Assembly: GCA_003313425.1 (NCBI GenBank)
Contig: NHZP01000013.1
Coordinates: 186,001-250,000, forward strand
Direction of reading: 5' to 3'
Source of the DNA: Pseudopyrenochaeta lycopersici
Lineage: Eukaryota > Ascomycota > Dothideomycetes > Pleosporales > Pseudopyrenochaetaceae
Length of the DNA stretch: 64,000 bases
Below are positions 32,840 through 45,161 of this stretch, piece by piece. The notes below the pieces were generated by a model. It saw nothing but the letters and a program-made list of their open reading frames with translations. It was not told the origin of the DNA and made no database searches. A program made the translations under genes and the position numbers. How positions within the stretch are numbered: the first letter of the stretch is position 1; every line of letters starts with the position of its first letter.

Positions 32840-34941
32840 ATGGTAAATAGGATCAATCACGATCATGCTATCATTTGTGCTGAGAACATCGCTTTTCTCG
32901 TTCTCCTCCATCCTGTACCTTGTTTACCATCCCGCAATACGCTCGAGACACAAAAACAATGTGCGGACGGCTATGCACTGTCTGTGGAAGAAGAGCGCCG
33001 GCTTGTGGAGTCACTCGCCTTCTTGGCAAATGATTCTGACGATGTCAATCACATTCCAGCCCTCTGCATAGTGCAGGATCCATCCACGGCTTGGATGAAC
33101 GTTTTGCTGGCCGTAAATCGCGCTCGGTGGAAGGATGGAGCTCAAAGTCTGCAACGACTCAAAGTGGGCTTTGAGAACATCTTCATGCTACTCAAGAATG
33201 TAGACCAACGTGAGTTCAGGTTCTTTATTTCCTTTGTCTCTCAATAAGCTAACGACAATATATGTCTACAGAAATGGAAAGCAATGTCTTCCGTGCCATC
33301 ATCTCCATGTGCACAAAGCGCATACTTCTAAGATTAAGATTCACACAAAGCAAGCGAGGCACACCCAAGCAAAGTATTCAGCAAACCCTTCGTTCTGCAA
33401 TCAAACACCTTAGCAGCCTTAATATAGAGAGTTCCGATCATCGTTATAAGCTGTTCATCGAGAGAGCAAGAGCCGTCATAAGGTTGGCTGAAAATTGGGT
33501 TAAACATCAAACCGTTGTACGACTGGAAAACTTGGTCGACTCAATCTATCATTTAAAGAAGACGGGTGATACTGAGGCATTGCTTGGAGATATAGCCTTT
33601 CGAGATATGGATCCTTGCAGTCGCAAGAGCCTCATCAATATCATCAACAAGGTTGCACGGTATCGCGAGGTAGCCCACTGCCTGTACCGTATGTCGAAGA
33701 AGAATGAACCACTTCGCCACTTAAGGCTATCAGCCATCAACTTACCGGTGGAGGCATACTCTCGACCTCCAAAGGGCTACGCCTCGCCCACGCTTCGATC
33801 TGTTCTCGCGCGTGCTCAACAGACTTTTCGCAAAGCCGACATTGCCCACATCCATAGCTTGATCCATTCTACGAAGAACGTTGACGCTAGTTTACAGTTT
33901 GTGAGCCAAGCGAAAAAGAGTCTTACGGAATCAAAAATCCACGCAGAAATCCAACTTCTTTACTTTATGGAGTTGAATCCTTCCAGCCTTCCACCACGGG
34001 TTATTGCCTCAAGCAAGGATGCATGTTTTCTCTGCAATGCTTTCATCCACATGCACGGTAAAATGCATACGGCTCGAACCCATGGCCGTCTCTATCCTGG
34101 ATGGCGACTGCCATTCCTACCAGCCTTTGTAAACCTAGAGCAGAGATTTAATACAGTACTAATAAATCAAATACGAGCAAGCCTCATAACACTGCTTGCG
34201 AGAGGTGAGAAGACGAGGTATCCTGATCCGAACGAGAGCACATTACTCACATTACCTCATTCTGCATCGACACTATACAGTCTGCCGATACTACAGAATC
34301 AGGCAACTGAACAAATGACAGTTTCACCGCTTCCAACATGCAAAACAAGGACGGAAATGAATACATCCACTATTTCATCTGCGTCTGAAGAAGAATTAAC
34401 AGAAGAGTCAGATGAAGAGTTAGATGAAGAATCAGAGAAAGAATCTAGACGGTCCGAGGAACAATCGAATAAAGACCTAAAAAACAGATTCAAAAACGAA
34501 GTGATGTTTCTAGGTCCCAAAAAAGAGGATAGTGCAAGGCATAAAAATCCAGTATCCGCTATCTACACAGACATCGTTTCAAACAAGACTTCAATCAAAT
34601 CTTCCCAAGCAACCTCCGACGCCTGTAACGAAGTGAATATGACTCAAGGACATCCAATTATTGTAGAGAGCAGCGCAAAACTGCTTAGGGCCGGAAATCT
34701 ACACTTACATATGGAATACCCGGTCCAGACTGCGCCTCTTCAACTCAACAAAGTTACTTACCAATTCACGTGGCTGAATGATATGGAAGTGCAAAAACAC
34801 GTAGCGAGCGAGGGTAGCGCCTTAACGAATGTTGAGGAACTGAACATTGAGACAACGTATGAAGTAAACAAGGACGGCTGTTTATTTATTGCTGCTCGTG
34901 GTACAGTTTTACGGATCAAAGTCAGGGCTGAAGTGCCCTAG
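32840..34941 (+). CDS. OTT_1508-like nucleic acid/nucleotide deaminase
   Basis: Exons 32840-33209 and 33272-34941 (62-nt GT-AG intron with GCTAACG branch element) encode ~679 aa. The centre shows the zinc-deaminase signature: HAE at about 346-348 (KIHAEIQLLYFMELNP) and CFLC at about 375-378 (SSKDACFLCNAF), followed by HGRLYPGW. This combination is typical of the fungal OTT_1508-like deaminases. The His and two Cys would bind zinc and the Glu would shuttle protons. The substrate of this family is not established; base deamination in nucleic acid or nucleotides is inferred from the superfamily. The C-terminal third has a Glu/Ser-rich acidic run (34378-34460) and no known domain. A mariner element ends 96 bp upstream, possibly disturbing the promoter. 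Confidence 0.82.
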
Positions 34942-35512
34942 TCTTGTTTTCTTGTTCTTACGCTTACTACAGCTGACCCACGATGCAGAACATCAATAGA
35001 ACAACCACTATAGAGAGTGATAAATCATTGCCAACGATATTCATTAAAGCTAAAATTATTCACTCAAAACATCAGTCACCCGGCTTTAAGGCAAGCATAG
35101 TGAGCTTCGTTAAAAACCAAAAACTCGGATTTCAAGCTTCTATTTTAACTTACGGGACGAGGTATAGCTTTCTTGTAATCCGTGCAACGGGATTAATCTG
35201 TATTAGAGGTATTGTTAATTTTAGTATAATTATTAGCTATACATAGGATATTGTAATATAGGATACGTATAAAGGAAGTAATGGATAAACAACATATAGG
35301 TATGGGACCAGTAATGCAGTTTTTTTTTCAAACAATAAATCATAAAATGTGTGCTATGTACATTTAGTTTTAGAGGTTTTCTCTGCCTAGCCAGCCTCAT
35401 CACCCCACTATATATACTATTCATAACTACGGAACCATATGGTTACCTCAACCATATGCCCATGTGTGTGTGTGGATGTCCCGCAGAACCTCCTCAACCA
35501 CTAGGTAGTTTG
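34942..35512. other. Intergenic, AT-rich, no gene seen
   Basis: Convergent 3' space between the deaminase and the metallo-hydrolase gene. It contains T- and A-runs and short palindromes (ATGGTTACCTCAACCAT near 35450), but no coding potential that I can support. Confidence 0.5.
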
Positions 35513-36639
35513 TTACATCTCCGTTTTAGAAGTAGCCATCGCCCCAATATTCAATGCCCCTTGGAAGTCTTGAAGAAATAGCCATTTTGTCCTTTCTTTC
35601 CATTTCTTCTCCCTCCACTGGTTTGCTAACAGCGGAAATGTCTGTACAACCCCTGAGACGGTTCGATCGTGCGCAGCAACCAGGAAGACGTTCTCGTCGT
35701 CATCGAATTCTCTTATGGCATTGATTGTACGCACTGCTGCGCTCATGTTGCTGGACACATTGCCAGGCTGCAAAATAGGTGTCGAGCAGCACTTCGCCGG
35801 GCCAATCTTCGCAACTAACTTGGCAGGCAATGGGCTCGGATTGAGATTCGGCACGTGGATCTGAACAGGCAGAGGGGCATTGGCAGTTGGTCGAACCTGA
35901 CCAGCATGATGATACACGTCACCAGTGAAGAGCATGAACGTGTCGGGCGTCGTTCGGGCGAGGCCTGCCAAATGGCCTAAGGCATGGCCGGGAGCATCAA
36001 GGAGATAGAAACTACCATCAGCAAAATAGTCTAGAGCGGGTAACCCACCGATCAACAGGTGCGTGCCAGAAAATTCAAGCTGATGGACTTTGCGATTTGC
36101 GAAATCTGTTACCAGGACAGGTGCATCTGGCTTCGTCGGATAACCCGGGAAGTACTCGTCTTTGATACCAGGGCCCACAATGAGGGTTGCGCTCGGGGGA
36201 AAGGTTGACGGGTCTCCGACGTGGTCAACATGTGCATGACTGAAACATTTGTTAGTTGTGAGATTGTGCCTGGGTTCCTGCACACATACCTCCAAATCAG
36301 CGCTTCAATGCTGCTCTTATCAATTCCACCCCGTTCCAATATATCGACTACGTTTTCCGCTGGCTCAAGGATGGCGCCCTCAATTGCCTTCGTTTCTTGT
36401 ACAACGTGAGGTGCCATGTTCTCCCAGTCCTTTCGAGCACCGAGGTCAAACAATACACGCCTGACTCTACCGTCGTTGTCAGTATGGCTTACAAGAAACA
36501 CATAACTGATACCATCAAAAGTAGTAAAGCCAGGTATCTGCGGGTTAGTGAAAATAGCCGCTGGAATTCCCGCAATAGTAGTGCCGGTGTCAATGATTGA
36601 CACTTCTACTGTGTTCGATGACCTCGGTATAATGACCAT
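35513..36639 (-). CDS. Metallo-beta-lactamase-fold hydrolase
   Basis: Exons 36639-36290 and 36239-35513 (50-nt GT-AG intron) give ~358 aa. The intron falls one residue before the metal-binding motif, and splicing yields H-A-H-V-D-H at about 118-123, the HxHxDH signature. Further metal ligands are present: PGHALGHLAGL, FTGDVYHHAG, and AAHD near the C-terminus. This arrangement fits the glyoxalase II/lactonase-like MBL group, which hydrolyses esters, lactones or thioesters with two zinc ions. No signal peptide was seen, so a cytosolic location is likely. The specific substrate is unknown; in fungal clusters such enzymes often release polyketides, but no polyketide synthase is in the window. Confidence 0.88.
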
Positions 36640-38085
36640 TTTCGCAAGGAAGAATATACAAATTGACCTTCAAGGTGGAGAGTGGAGGAGTTGCGGAGTT
36701 GGGAAACCACGCTCTCAGACGCCACCCTTATATAGCGCGAGCGGGCATAATTCGGAGCACTTCACCTCCCTGCACCAAATATTTTCCATTTAAAGTAGTA
36801 ACAACCATCTCACAATGAGATTTAATGAGCTTGAGGAACACTACAGTCCTCGGTGCTCATTTATGTTATTTACTTCAGAGTGTGTTAGGGACTTCGAAAG
36901 CTCGTTCCGTTGCGATACTGTGAAGTGTTGACTGCGTACGAGAAAAGTTGCGAGAGGGTTTCACAACTGAAAATTTCGACGGACACGCTGTGTACTTCGC
37001 AAAGTCTTGGTCCAAGAGCTCGGAGTGCCTATTCCTCGTCCATTGTTTAGAGCCGATGCTAGGATGCTACTTGATCTAATCATGGACCATAACGTCACCG
37101 CGCTTGGTAAGCTATAATTTTGCTCCGCAGTTAGTCCGATAAGTTCAAGGGAAGTAAAGCTGAGGTCTGAAGAAATATTGCCTGACTTTGTGGCGAGTGA
37201 TGAATATAGACTAATATAAACATATTGAAACAGGCTGAAAATATGGAAATTTCAGCCCGTTTTGGTCCGTTTCATATGCTTCTATCCGTTCACATTCAAC
37301 ACTGTTGGTGGCGTGGGATTGATCAGGTCCAGAGGTCATTTGTCTACTTCGATATCGTTCGTAGCAACGGCCTGAACATGTAACCTAGAATTCATAATTT
37401 CTGCGTTGCAAATTTGTAAGAGTTCAAGAAGCTATTGTTCTTTGAGTGGATCACTTACGTGGGATCAACAGCGCGTGCACGAGTTGAACATAATCGAGCA
37501 GGAGCCACGTGATACAGACATTGGAGAAAGTCGCAAGCTTCAATCAAGAAAAGTAGGCGGAATCTACAAGTACTTAGCAAATTTCGAGTCATGACGTGCG
37601 CTAGGCTTCCGCAGAAGTCGGCAGGGAATTGACCAATCGGTTGTGCGTCCCGGAACATGCCCTGTCAACTGGAGTGATCAACAACCAATTTCCATATGCA
37701 CATTACCCAGCATTAATTATGCTCAGACGGATATGCCACTTCTTGAATTCGGCGACTCTCTAGTGCCAGGATAGCCGATGAGTTCGGTGTCAGTGTGTAA
37801 GCTTCAGAGAGGAGATGCTTTTCCTTGATGCACATACCTAAAGCGCAAAATTAGACACGAAATTATACACATTAAAGTAATGACCTTAATTTCCAATACT
37901 GGCGTCCTATAGCTTTTATCTATGGATTTGATATCCCCTGCTTTAGTATATGCCTTCAACCACACGTTCTATCTTTTCTAGAATTGGAAGTAGCATTATT
38001 ATCATAGTTCTAGGGCAGATTACAAAAAAGATATAAAAGTGACTTCTAAGTCGAAATTTCTATTATTAGACGTGTCTTTAAATAA
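36640..38085. other. Intergenic, mostly decayed sequence
   Basis: About 1.4 kb without a supportable gene. A small stem-loop (GGCTGAAA/TTTCAGCC, 37233-37257) and a brief protein-like patch around 37005-37105 (LGVPIPRPLFRADARMLLDL) are the only structures. The patch has no family assignment. The left 150 bp is the hydrolase promoter. Confidence 0.45.
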
Positions 38086-38391
38086 AGAAAACTAGTTGTA
38101 ATTATTGGACCTAGTACAAGTAGAAGAGGTAGGAGCGTTGCAGATTCTCTCGTGGCGGAACACACTCCTACAATTCTCCTTCTTTGACGTAGTAAGTATA
38201 AAGTTTCCTCTGTGATGTAGGAAATCTGGAATATAGGCTCTTCAGCCAAAGCGCACTTTAGTAAGGCTGATATCGCATCATGCACCTCCGTACGTGCAGC
38301 GGTAGCTGAGATCAAGGCTATTGTTCCTAAAGTTAATGTGCTGATTAATAATTCTAGAATTATAGGGACCAAGTTCTCCCATGTTCTTTAA
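38086..38391 (+). pseudogene. Relic of a short-chain dehydrogenase
   Basis: On the plus strand one frame reads KLVVIIGPSTSRRGRSVADS, HTPTILLL, then after stops ADIASCTSVRAAVAEIKAI, VPKVNVLINNSRIIG. This is the N-terminal half of an SDR with the Gly-rich region mutated and NAG altered to NSR. At least two internal stops (TGA after ILLL, TAG after SSVM) and no C-terminal half are present. The stops fit C-to-T changes. It cannot encode a working enzyme. Confidence 0.65.
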
Positions 38392-38486
38392 CTTATCACG
38401 TTCCAGGCCTTAGTCCTTACATCGCCTCGAATAGGAATACTTATGTTCTATTAGGGCCTTCATCTTAAAGACCTTACATCATACAC

Positions 38487-40262
38487 TTATATATTTTCTG
38501 TTCTTGCTTTCCGCCATCGTGGGCCATACCTCATTAACACAATCAGCGCTGAACTAGAAAGTAACAGCACTAAGCCAACGAATGTGAAGCACCATCCGCG
38601 ACCCATACCATCAATCATAAGGATGATTAGATAATTAGCTACAGCTCCAGTCCAGCGTCTCACAAGGTTATTCGCAGCTGTAGCAGTTGCCGGATTTTGG
38701 GGATCTGTGATGTGTATGCCATATCAGTCCCGTTCTTTCTTGAGATGCAAGGTGCGGCAGGGTAGCACGACTCACGATAGTCCACGATCACAACATTCAT
38801 GACCTGAAATGCCCCCGTGACACTCAATCCTATCATAAACTGCAGTACCAATGCCACTGCCAATGGCCCGTTGATCTCTAGCACCCACCCATAGCACAGA
38901 AGCACTAGTGCACCGAGAATCGCCATTGGTAAAGCAATAATCAATCTAGCTTTCTCGAGCGGAAATGCGGCCACGCTCTGCGCACACTTTTTGTCAATAC
39001 TGATGCCTTCTATCGACGCCACACGTTGGAAATTCCAATCGAGAAGTCGCCCGGTAAGGAGAGGTGCGAGAAAGCTCGCAGCGCCGAAGGGGATGTAACA
39101 GAGGCCGATTTGTAAGACATCAAAGTTGTAAACCTGGCCGAAGAGGTAGGGCGTGCTAGCAGTGATTGTGTTGAAGGCTGTATAGACAATAGCGTTGTAG
39201 ACGAGAATTAGGGTAACGTCTTTGTAGCCCATTACTTTAAGAGTGTTTAATGGGTTAGGAATACACTTAGAGGTTTTGAAGGTGTTTGTGGGTTTTGGAA
39301 TCCTGTTTTGGGTACGAGCCGGGGGCCCCAGATTACGCTTGTACAGACTTCTGAAAGAAATGTATAAAGGTCGGTTCCATCCTATGCACTATTAGTTACC
39401 TAGTTCCACTCATAATTATTTCTTGCGGCTGGGAGAAAAGAAAGACGAACATACTCTGTGCATTGATACTCCCATTCCCCACAATATTCCTTCCTGTCTC
39501 TGGAAACCACAGCACGAGCGGGATCATGTACATGCCAACCAGAACCGCTAGAAACCAGAAAATACTCCTCCATCCTAGATACTGCGATAAGACCCCTCCA
39601 ATGACCGGCCCAATGGCCGTACCCATCGCAGTCCCTGACGTCACAAGACCCATGTACTTTCCCCTTTCCGCCGACGTAGACACATCCGCAGCCACGCTCA
39701 CTGAAATGGCTACCGTACTACTAGTCCCCGCGCTCTGCAGACAGCGCAAGACCATAAGTGCTGCAAAAGAATCCTGTAAGGCTAGGCCGATGCATGCAGC
39801 AATATAGACGATGAATCCAATAATGAAGACCGGACGGCGGCCGATAGAGTCCGCGAAATTCCCCAGAATTGCAGGCGCAAGACCTTGAAAGATCATATAG
39901 GTGGTCACCGTCAAGTTGATGCTTGCATTGGAAACTTTTAAGTCGTGTGCTAGAACATTGAGCGCGGGAAAGTAGGCCGTAGCGGAGAGAGGCGACATCA
40001 GGCCCGCGAAGGCCGCGATGAAGATAATGAAGGTGATTTGGCGGGTGCTGAAGGCAGTATATGGCTGATCTGTTGATAGAGGCAGTGGGGCTGGTGATGG
40101 AGATGGAGATTGGTTTCCCATCAATTCCATGTCCTTTCCTGGACTGTCGCTTGGGTTCGATGTGGCCACTTCCGCGCCATATGAAGTAGTCTGAACTCCT
40201 TCCAACACTATTTCGGGAGCCTCATTACTGGCATCTGAAGTATTTGAGACAAATTCGCCCAT
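38487..40262 (-). CDS. MFS transporter, DHA1 (drug:H+ antiporter) type
   Basis: Exons 40262-39400, 39350-38776 and 38704-38487 join in frame (introns 49 and 71 nt) to ~551 aa. The N-terminal ~75 residues are polar and cytosolic. The membrane part then begins with ITFIIFIAAFAGLMSPLSATAYFP and carries the loop 2-3 motif GNFADSIGRRP, the motif C-like GTAMGTAIGPVIGGVLSQYLGWR, and WFPETGRNIVGNGSI, typical of fungal DHA1 efflux carriers. The last exon supplies the final helices (NPATATAANNLVRRWTGAVA). A 9-residue insert near NAQSMFVFLFSQ is unusual and could hide a very small intron. Such proteins sit in the plasma membrane and export small toxic compounds by proton antiport. The substrate is unknown. 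Confidence 0.85.
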
Positions 40263-42051
40263 TCTGGCGCAATAGTCTCATGAGCATAAAATCTAACAAA
40301 AGCTCTGTCCAAATCGGAGCGCTATGTAAAGTAAGGAATTGAGGATGTTCAAACCTAGGATGGATGTTCACAAACGGTAGAAGTCTGTTAGCCTGCTGTG
40401 CCTCATGATAAAACGTTTCCAAGACAAACGATGCAATCATTAAAACAAAAAGCAGGTTTCCATTATTAAGAAAATTGGGACGAGTGTGCGCTATCCCTAT
40501 TCCTCCGGACGAAGGAAGCTCATATTTATGAAGTCAGCGCTTTTGGTGGGGGTGGGTCAGCCAGAGTGTTGACTCGAGACGAAGCCTCGAACCCAGATTT
40601 CTCCACAGCCCCTTCCAACGATGGACCCCAAAGATTGATTGTGGGTTAGATCCTTACCACAGCGAAGGGGTGCCTTCCCGAGCAAGTAAGCATGCTAAGC
40701 ATTGACTAATGAAATCAGCACGCTTGATCTTACTGTGGGTGTTCATGCCCAGGTCGAAATCACTGGCTTCCAATTCGGCACTTGTCTTAAACCCAGGAAT
40801 AAGGACACGCGCTTGTTGCTAGTGCGCGAATGTTCGGCCTTAGCGGCAACAATCGGCATCCTGCCCTGTCGAAACGTAATTTTGTTGTTGCAAATTACCG
40901 AAGCTCTTCCGGCATTGGCATTTCTTATGTTAGTCTTGCTTTCGCTGCGCAATGCTTTTCCCTAAGCCCCTGCACATGGATACTACGGTCCGCATCCGCA
41001 CCCGTGTCCCGCGTGGGAACAGCCGAAAATCATTAGCACTTGCATGAACATACACTTAGTGCCAGGATTAGGTGGCCCATTCGTTATTGCGGCGTAGAAG
41101 CTAGTTCCACCAGTACTTCTAGTCCTAGGTGATGAAAGTCCTTTTTTGGGAAGAGTTCTATTCGTAACACTTGCAATGCTGTATCACTTGATACTTGAGG
41201 CCCACTATTGACATGAGGGGAAGATCTTTGGTTAACAACTAGGGCTGTACGGGCAAAATTACAGCGTTCCAAGGGAAGTTGAATGCTTTATAGGAGTTGA
41301 CTGGTGAATGCTGGCGTTTTCCAGTAATAGTACCAGCGTCATCGGACAAGGATCATTTGAGCGGAACTCATCTGTTCCATGTAACGAACGCGAGTATCTA
41401 ATATACACCGAATTAAATATCAAAATATTTTACAGGACCGAGCGGGTCGGAGCAGCTCTTTGGATCCAAAATCAACCTAAGCTCCGTGAAGCAGTGGTCA
41501 AATTATTCCAAGGATTAAATAAGGCACATGAAGTTACTAGGATCAGTACAGGGGCTAGTTTGTGATAATCATATCGCTCAATGGCTTGTATCTTTCAATC
41601 ATCGACAATGATAGTTCCCAGGCAAGATTACTAACTTTATATACCGGAACTAATATTGACCAACACCTACGCTCATGCAAGCCTACGATACGATTCCAGT
41701 TCAAATGAGGAGTGATGCGGATCGAACTGTGGCGAGGAGTGGAGCAAGGCAATGGGGTCCCCGCTGCCCAGTTCTTCTCCCACAACTCTCTCCACTGGCA
41801 ATTCTCGTTACTACTAGATTGCAGCACAACAAGCCCACAGTATAGTACCTAGGGCTGCTGTTTGGGGTGCCCGCAGAACTATGTGTAACGATGCAGCGTC
41901 GTGAGAATGAGAAGTTCTTGGAGCACTCAATTATAAAAGGGAACTCACGTGCTGTAACATCCAAACAAAACATCCAAGTTCTCATCCTTTTCTAGTGTCC
42001 TTTCGTCTAGTCTTTATCAAACCTATACTAGTACTTTTCTTTACGAGCACA
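40263..42051. other. Intergenic, no supportable gene
   Basis: About 1.8 kb between two divergent genes. Open frames at 40702-40965 (plus), 40743-40952 (minus) and 41308-41565 (plus) overlap or lack any recognisable family. The 41308-41565 frame (YLIYTELNIKIFYRTERVG) looks mildly protein-like. Both gene promoters should lie here. Confidence 0.5.
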
Positions 42052-44699
42052 ATGTGTGGCATTTCTGTAGTGGTTACTCTCGGCCAGCACAGAATTTTGC
42101 AGCAGCATGAATCGCCCGAATTTACCGAGACGATGAAATCATCTACCTTGACCAATGGCGATTCTAATACAGCTTCAAAGAACGGATTTTCAGTCAGCGG
42201 GGTTATATCCAACGAGCCTATATCTAACGGAGCCATATTTAAAAGAGACTCAACTGACGGCGTCAGTGTTGCCGCTGATAAAAGCTCTTATTTGAATGAG
42301 TTCCCGAGTAACTTGGCAGGAAAATATTTTTATGACAAACATATTTCCAAAAAGCTTAATGAAAGCTTAGATAATATCGCCCATCGCGGCCCGGATTCTT
42401 GTGGCAAATGGTTCAGTGATAACGGGCGGGTCGGTAAGATTAATCCTTCGGAGCACAGCCTACTACTTCATAACTTTCTTTCATTGCGACGCTAACATTT
42501 GTCTTAGTCCTCGGCCACGTCCACCCCTCCATAAATGACCTTAGTCGGTCCGGTGCGCAGCCATTTCACAATAGTCAAGGCAATATCCATGCCGAGCTAT
42601 ACAATGCCGACCGGATCCGCGAAGAGCTTGTACGTGACACTAGTTACCAGTTCCAGGGTCGTAGCGACTGCGAAATAGTTGTTGCTTTGTATCAGCAATA
42701 CGGGACATCCTTCTTGCAGCAGCTGCGAGGAGAGTTCGCGTTGTGCTTGTACGATTCCCGGACGAATTTTTTTATAGCCTCTAGGGATCGCTACGGAATC
42801 AAACCACTGTTTTGGACAGTGGTTGAGGGTCAGCTGCTTGTTGCATCGAAGGCGAAGGCTTTCTTACCATTCGGATGGAGGCCAAGATGGGATGTTAAAG
42901 CCTTGATGGACGATGGTTGGAGGCATGATCAAAGGACTCCGTTTGAAGGGGTCAGTAAAGTAAGCTAGGTGCTCTCTAACAACTAGGTATTTTCATTCAC
43001 GTGATAACTTAAGACCACGTTAGGTACGACCTGGTCATTATCTAACTTTCAACGTATTCGGGCCGGTAGAAACACGCTAGTATTGGGATCTTGAATTCCC
43101 GGATAAGGTTAGTAGAATGAACTTTAGTGAGGCAAATTGAAAGAGAAACTAATGTTAACAGACGATGGTTGATCCCAGCTCAGAGAATGAACTCATTGAG
43201 GGCGTGCGTGTAAGATTGCTTGATGCGGTCCGAGTGCGATTGCGTGCAGACGTTCCAGTGGGCGTTTACTTGAGTGGCGGTGTCGACTCTTCAGCTATAG
43301 CCGGGATAATGAAGCACTTGTTGAGAGAGGAGATGAAAACGAAAGACGATGAGGACAGGCTTGCCCGCATGACCTGCTTCACCATCGCATTTGATCAAAA
43401 TAGTGGCATGGATGAATCAGGTCAGCGAAAATCGATTTGCAACATTGATTTATGGGCACTTGAACTGACTCTCCATCTATAGGTATCGCTGAAAGGACAG
43501 CAGAGTACCCGGGTCTTCCACTTGTGAAAATGCACATGAACGAGGCCGAGATTCCAAAACGGTTTGAGGACGCTGTCTGGCACAGTGAACATCAGAATTA
43601 TGATCTCAACTTTGTTGGCAAATATGCGCTGTCTGAGGCGCCGAGAAAACTGGGCTACAAGGTAACCATGCCACTTTTCATGGGTTACTAAGAGCTTTTT
43701 CTAACATTGCGAGTAGGTGGTCCTAACTGGTGAAGGAGCAGATGAGGTACGAACGCCGCCCGTCCACCGCACCAGACCGTTACAACCTTCACTGCTCTGT
43801 GCAATAGCATGATACTAAAGCTTTCAGGTCTTTGCAGGCTACCCTTCCTTCCTTCCCGATTACCTCCGTGAATCTGACCACTCGCTTCCGATCAACCCCT
43901 TTTCTGATGCCATACGAGTAAAAGAGCTCGATGAATCGGAACACAAAGCACGCAAATTTTACAAGTATCGCGCTCTAGCTCCTATTGACTGGTCGTCAAC
44001 CTCAGCTCGCCGGCAACTCAACTCTATCATTAGTGCGGCTTCCCTCTCTGGCTATACATTCCCGTACTTCTCTCCGTGGACTTCTCATTTCTACGGGTCC
44101 TCGAACACCTCAAATGTTATCGCCAACAACGCCGATGTACGCGTGCGCCAGCTGATACAGGATAGATGGCATCCACTGAACTCAGCACTGTACATCTGGC
44201 AAAAGGCAATTTGGCCAATGTTCTGCTCGCATGTCTGGGAGATAGGGCTGAGATAGGTCATAGTATTGAAGGCCGCCTACTGTTCCTTGATCATAAATTA
44301 ACAGAATTCGTCAACGGCGCTCCACCTAGCCTCAAGGTTCGGTACGACAAACAATCTGGCACCTTTACCGAGAAGTGGCTGCTTCGCGAGGCAGTAAAGC
44401 CATTTATTCCGCATGAGGTGTACGCTCGCAAAAAGTATGGCTATGCAGCGCCCACTCAATGGCCGCGGGATGGACCTCTGCACAAGCTTTTCAAGAAGCT
44501 GATTACGGCCGATAATATTGAGGCGCTTGGATTTGTTGACTGGGCCAGTGTTGATGGCTTATTAGAGGCCGCATTCGGAGAAGACGACACTAGGGCATTG
44601 TGGTGTGCAAATGTGCTTGCGCGGTGGGTTGTGCTGGGTAAACGATTTGGAGTAGAACTGGCAGGTCCCTCATCATATGTACCGTGCTTTGCCCCATAA
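42052..44699 (+). pseudogene. Asparagine-synthetase-like gene with two lesions
   Basis: Seven exons can be placed: 42052-42433, 42508-42959, 43024-43107, 43162-43420, 43483-43661, 43717-43746, 43828-44699. The start MCGI gives the Cys2 nucleophile of a class II glutamine amidotransferase, followed after an unusual ~85-residue insert by NIAHRGPDSCGKW. The synthetase part has the ATP-pyrophosphatase loop SGGVDSS and GEGADE. Two lesions are seen: a TAG at 43078-43080 in exon 3 where Gln is expected before YWDLEFPDK, and a one-base loss near 44199 that shifts the last ~165 codons (LANVLLACLGDRAEIGHSIEGR). An alternative acceptor at 43080 could skip the stop but would lose 19 conserved residues. 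It probably made an amidated product once and is now inactive, unless these are sequence errors. Confidence 0.8.
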
Positions 44700-45161
44700 T
44701 AGACGGACCCACCTAATGCACGCTGTCCGGTGCAGTGCAGGATAAGAAACGGTGTAGCTAACAAGAAGAAATATAAACTGTCTGTTTGCACTAATAATGC
44801 ACTCATGAAGGTTTTCCTTAATGCTACGTATAGCATTGTAATGACGACTGCTGTACGGAAGTACATAGTCCATCTTCTTTCTCTGCTCGATGATTCTACT
44901 GACAAGCACTTAAGAACGATGTTGCTCTGAATCTTTTTGAACATAGGCTATCTGTATACCTGTCACGAAGCAATGCGGGATATACAGCAGGCGTACGTCT
45001 ACCGATTCTAGTCTCTTCTGCCACAGTGAAGTTTCCTATGTAATACTTTTGTAATCCTTTAATAACCATCACAATCCTGCTTGCAACTGATCTCAAAGGG
45101 CGCTACTTATTTACCTATCCAACTTATCTCCTATCCGGGCTACACGGCAAACGACAGCATA
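44700..45161. other. Intergenic, no gene seen
   Basis: Convergent 3' region between the synthetase relic and the DUF6601-like gene. Stop-rich, no structure recognised. Confidence 0.5.

Noticed and set aside
37233..37257. Perfect 8-bp stem-loop GGCTGAAA/TTTCAGCC
   Set aside because: Too short and isolated to call an RNA gene, terminator or MITE.
38046..38372. Minus-strand open frame of 108 codons
   Set aside because: It is the shadow of the plus-strand SDR relic, whose motifs are recognisable.
40702..41565. Overlapping open frames on both strands
   Set aside because: No family, no start context, no splice-supported extension.
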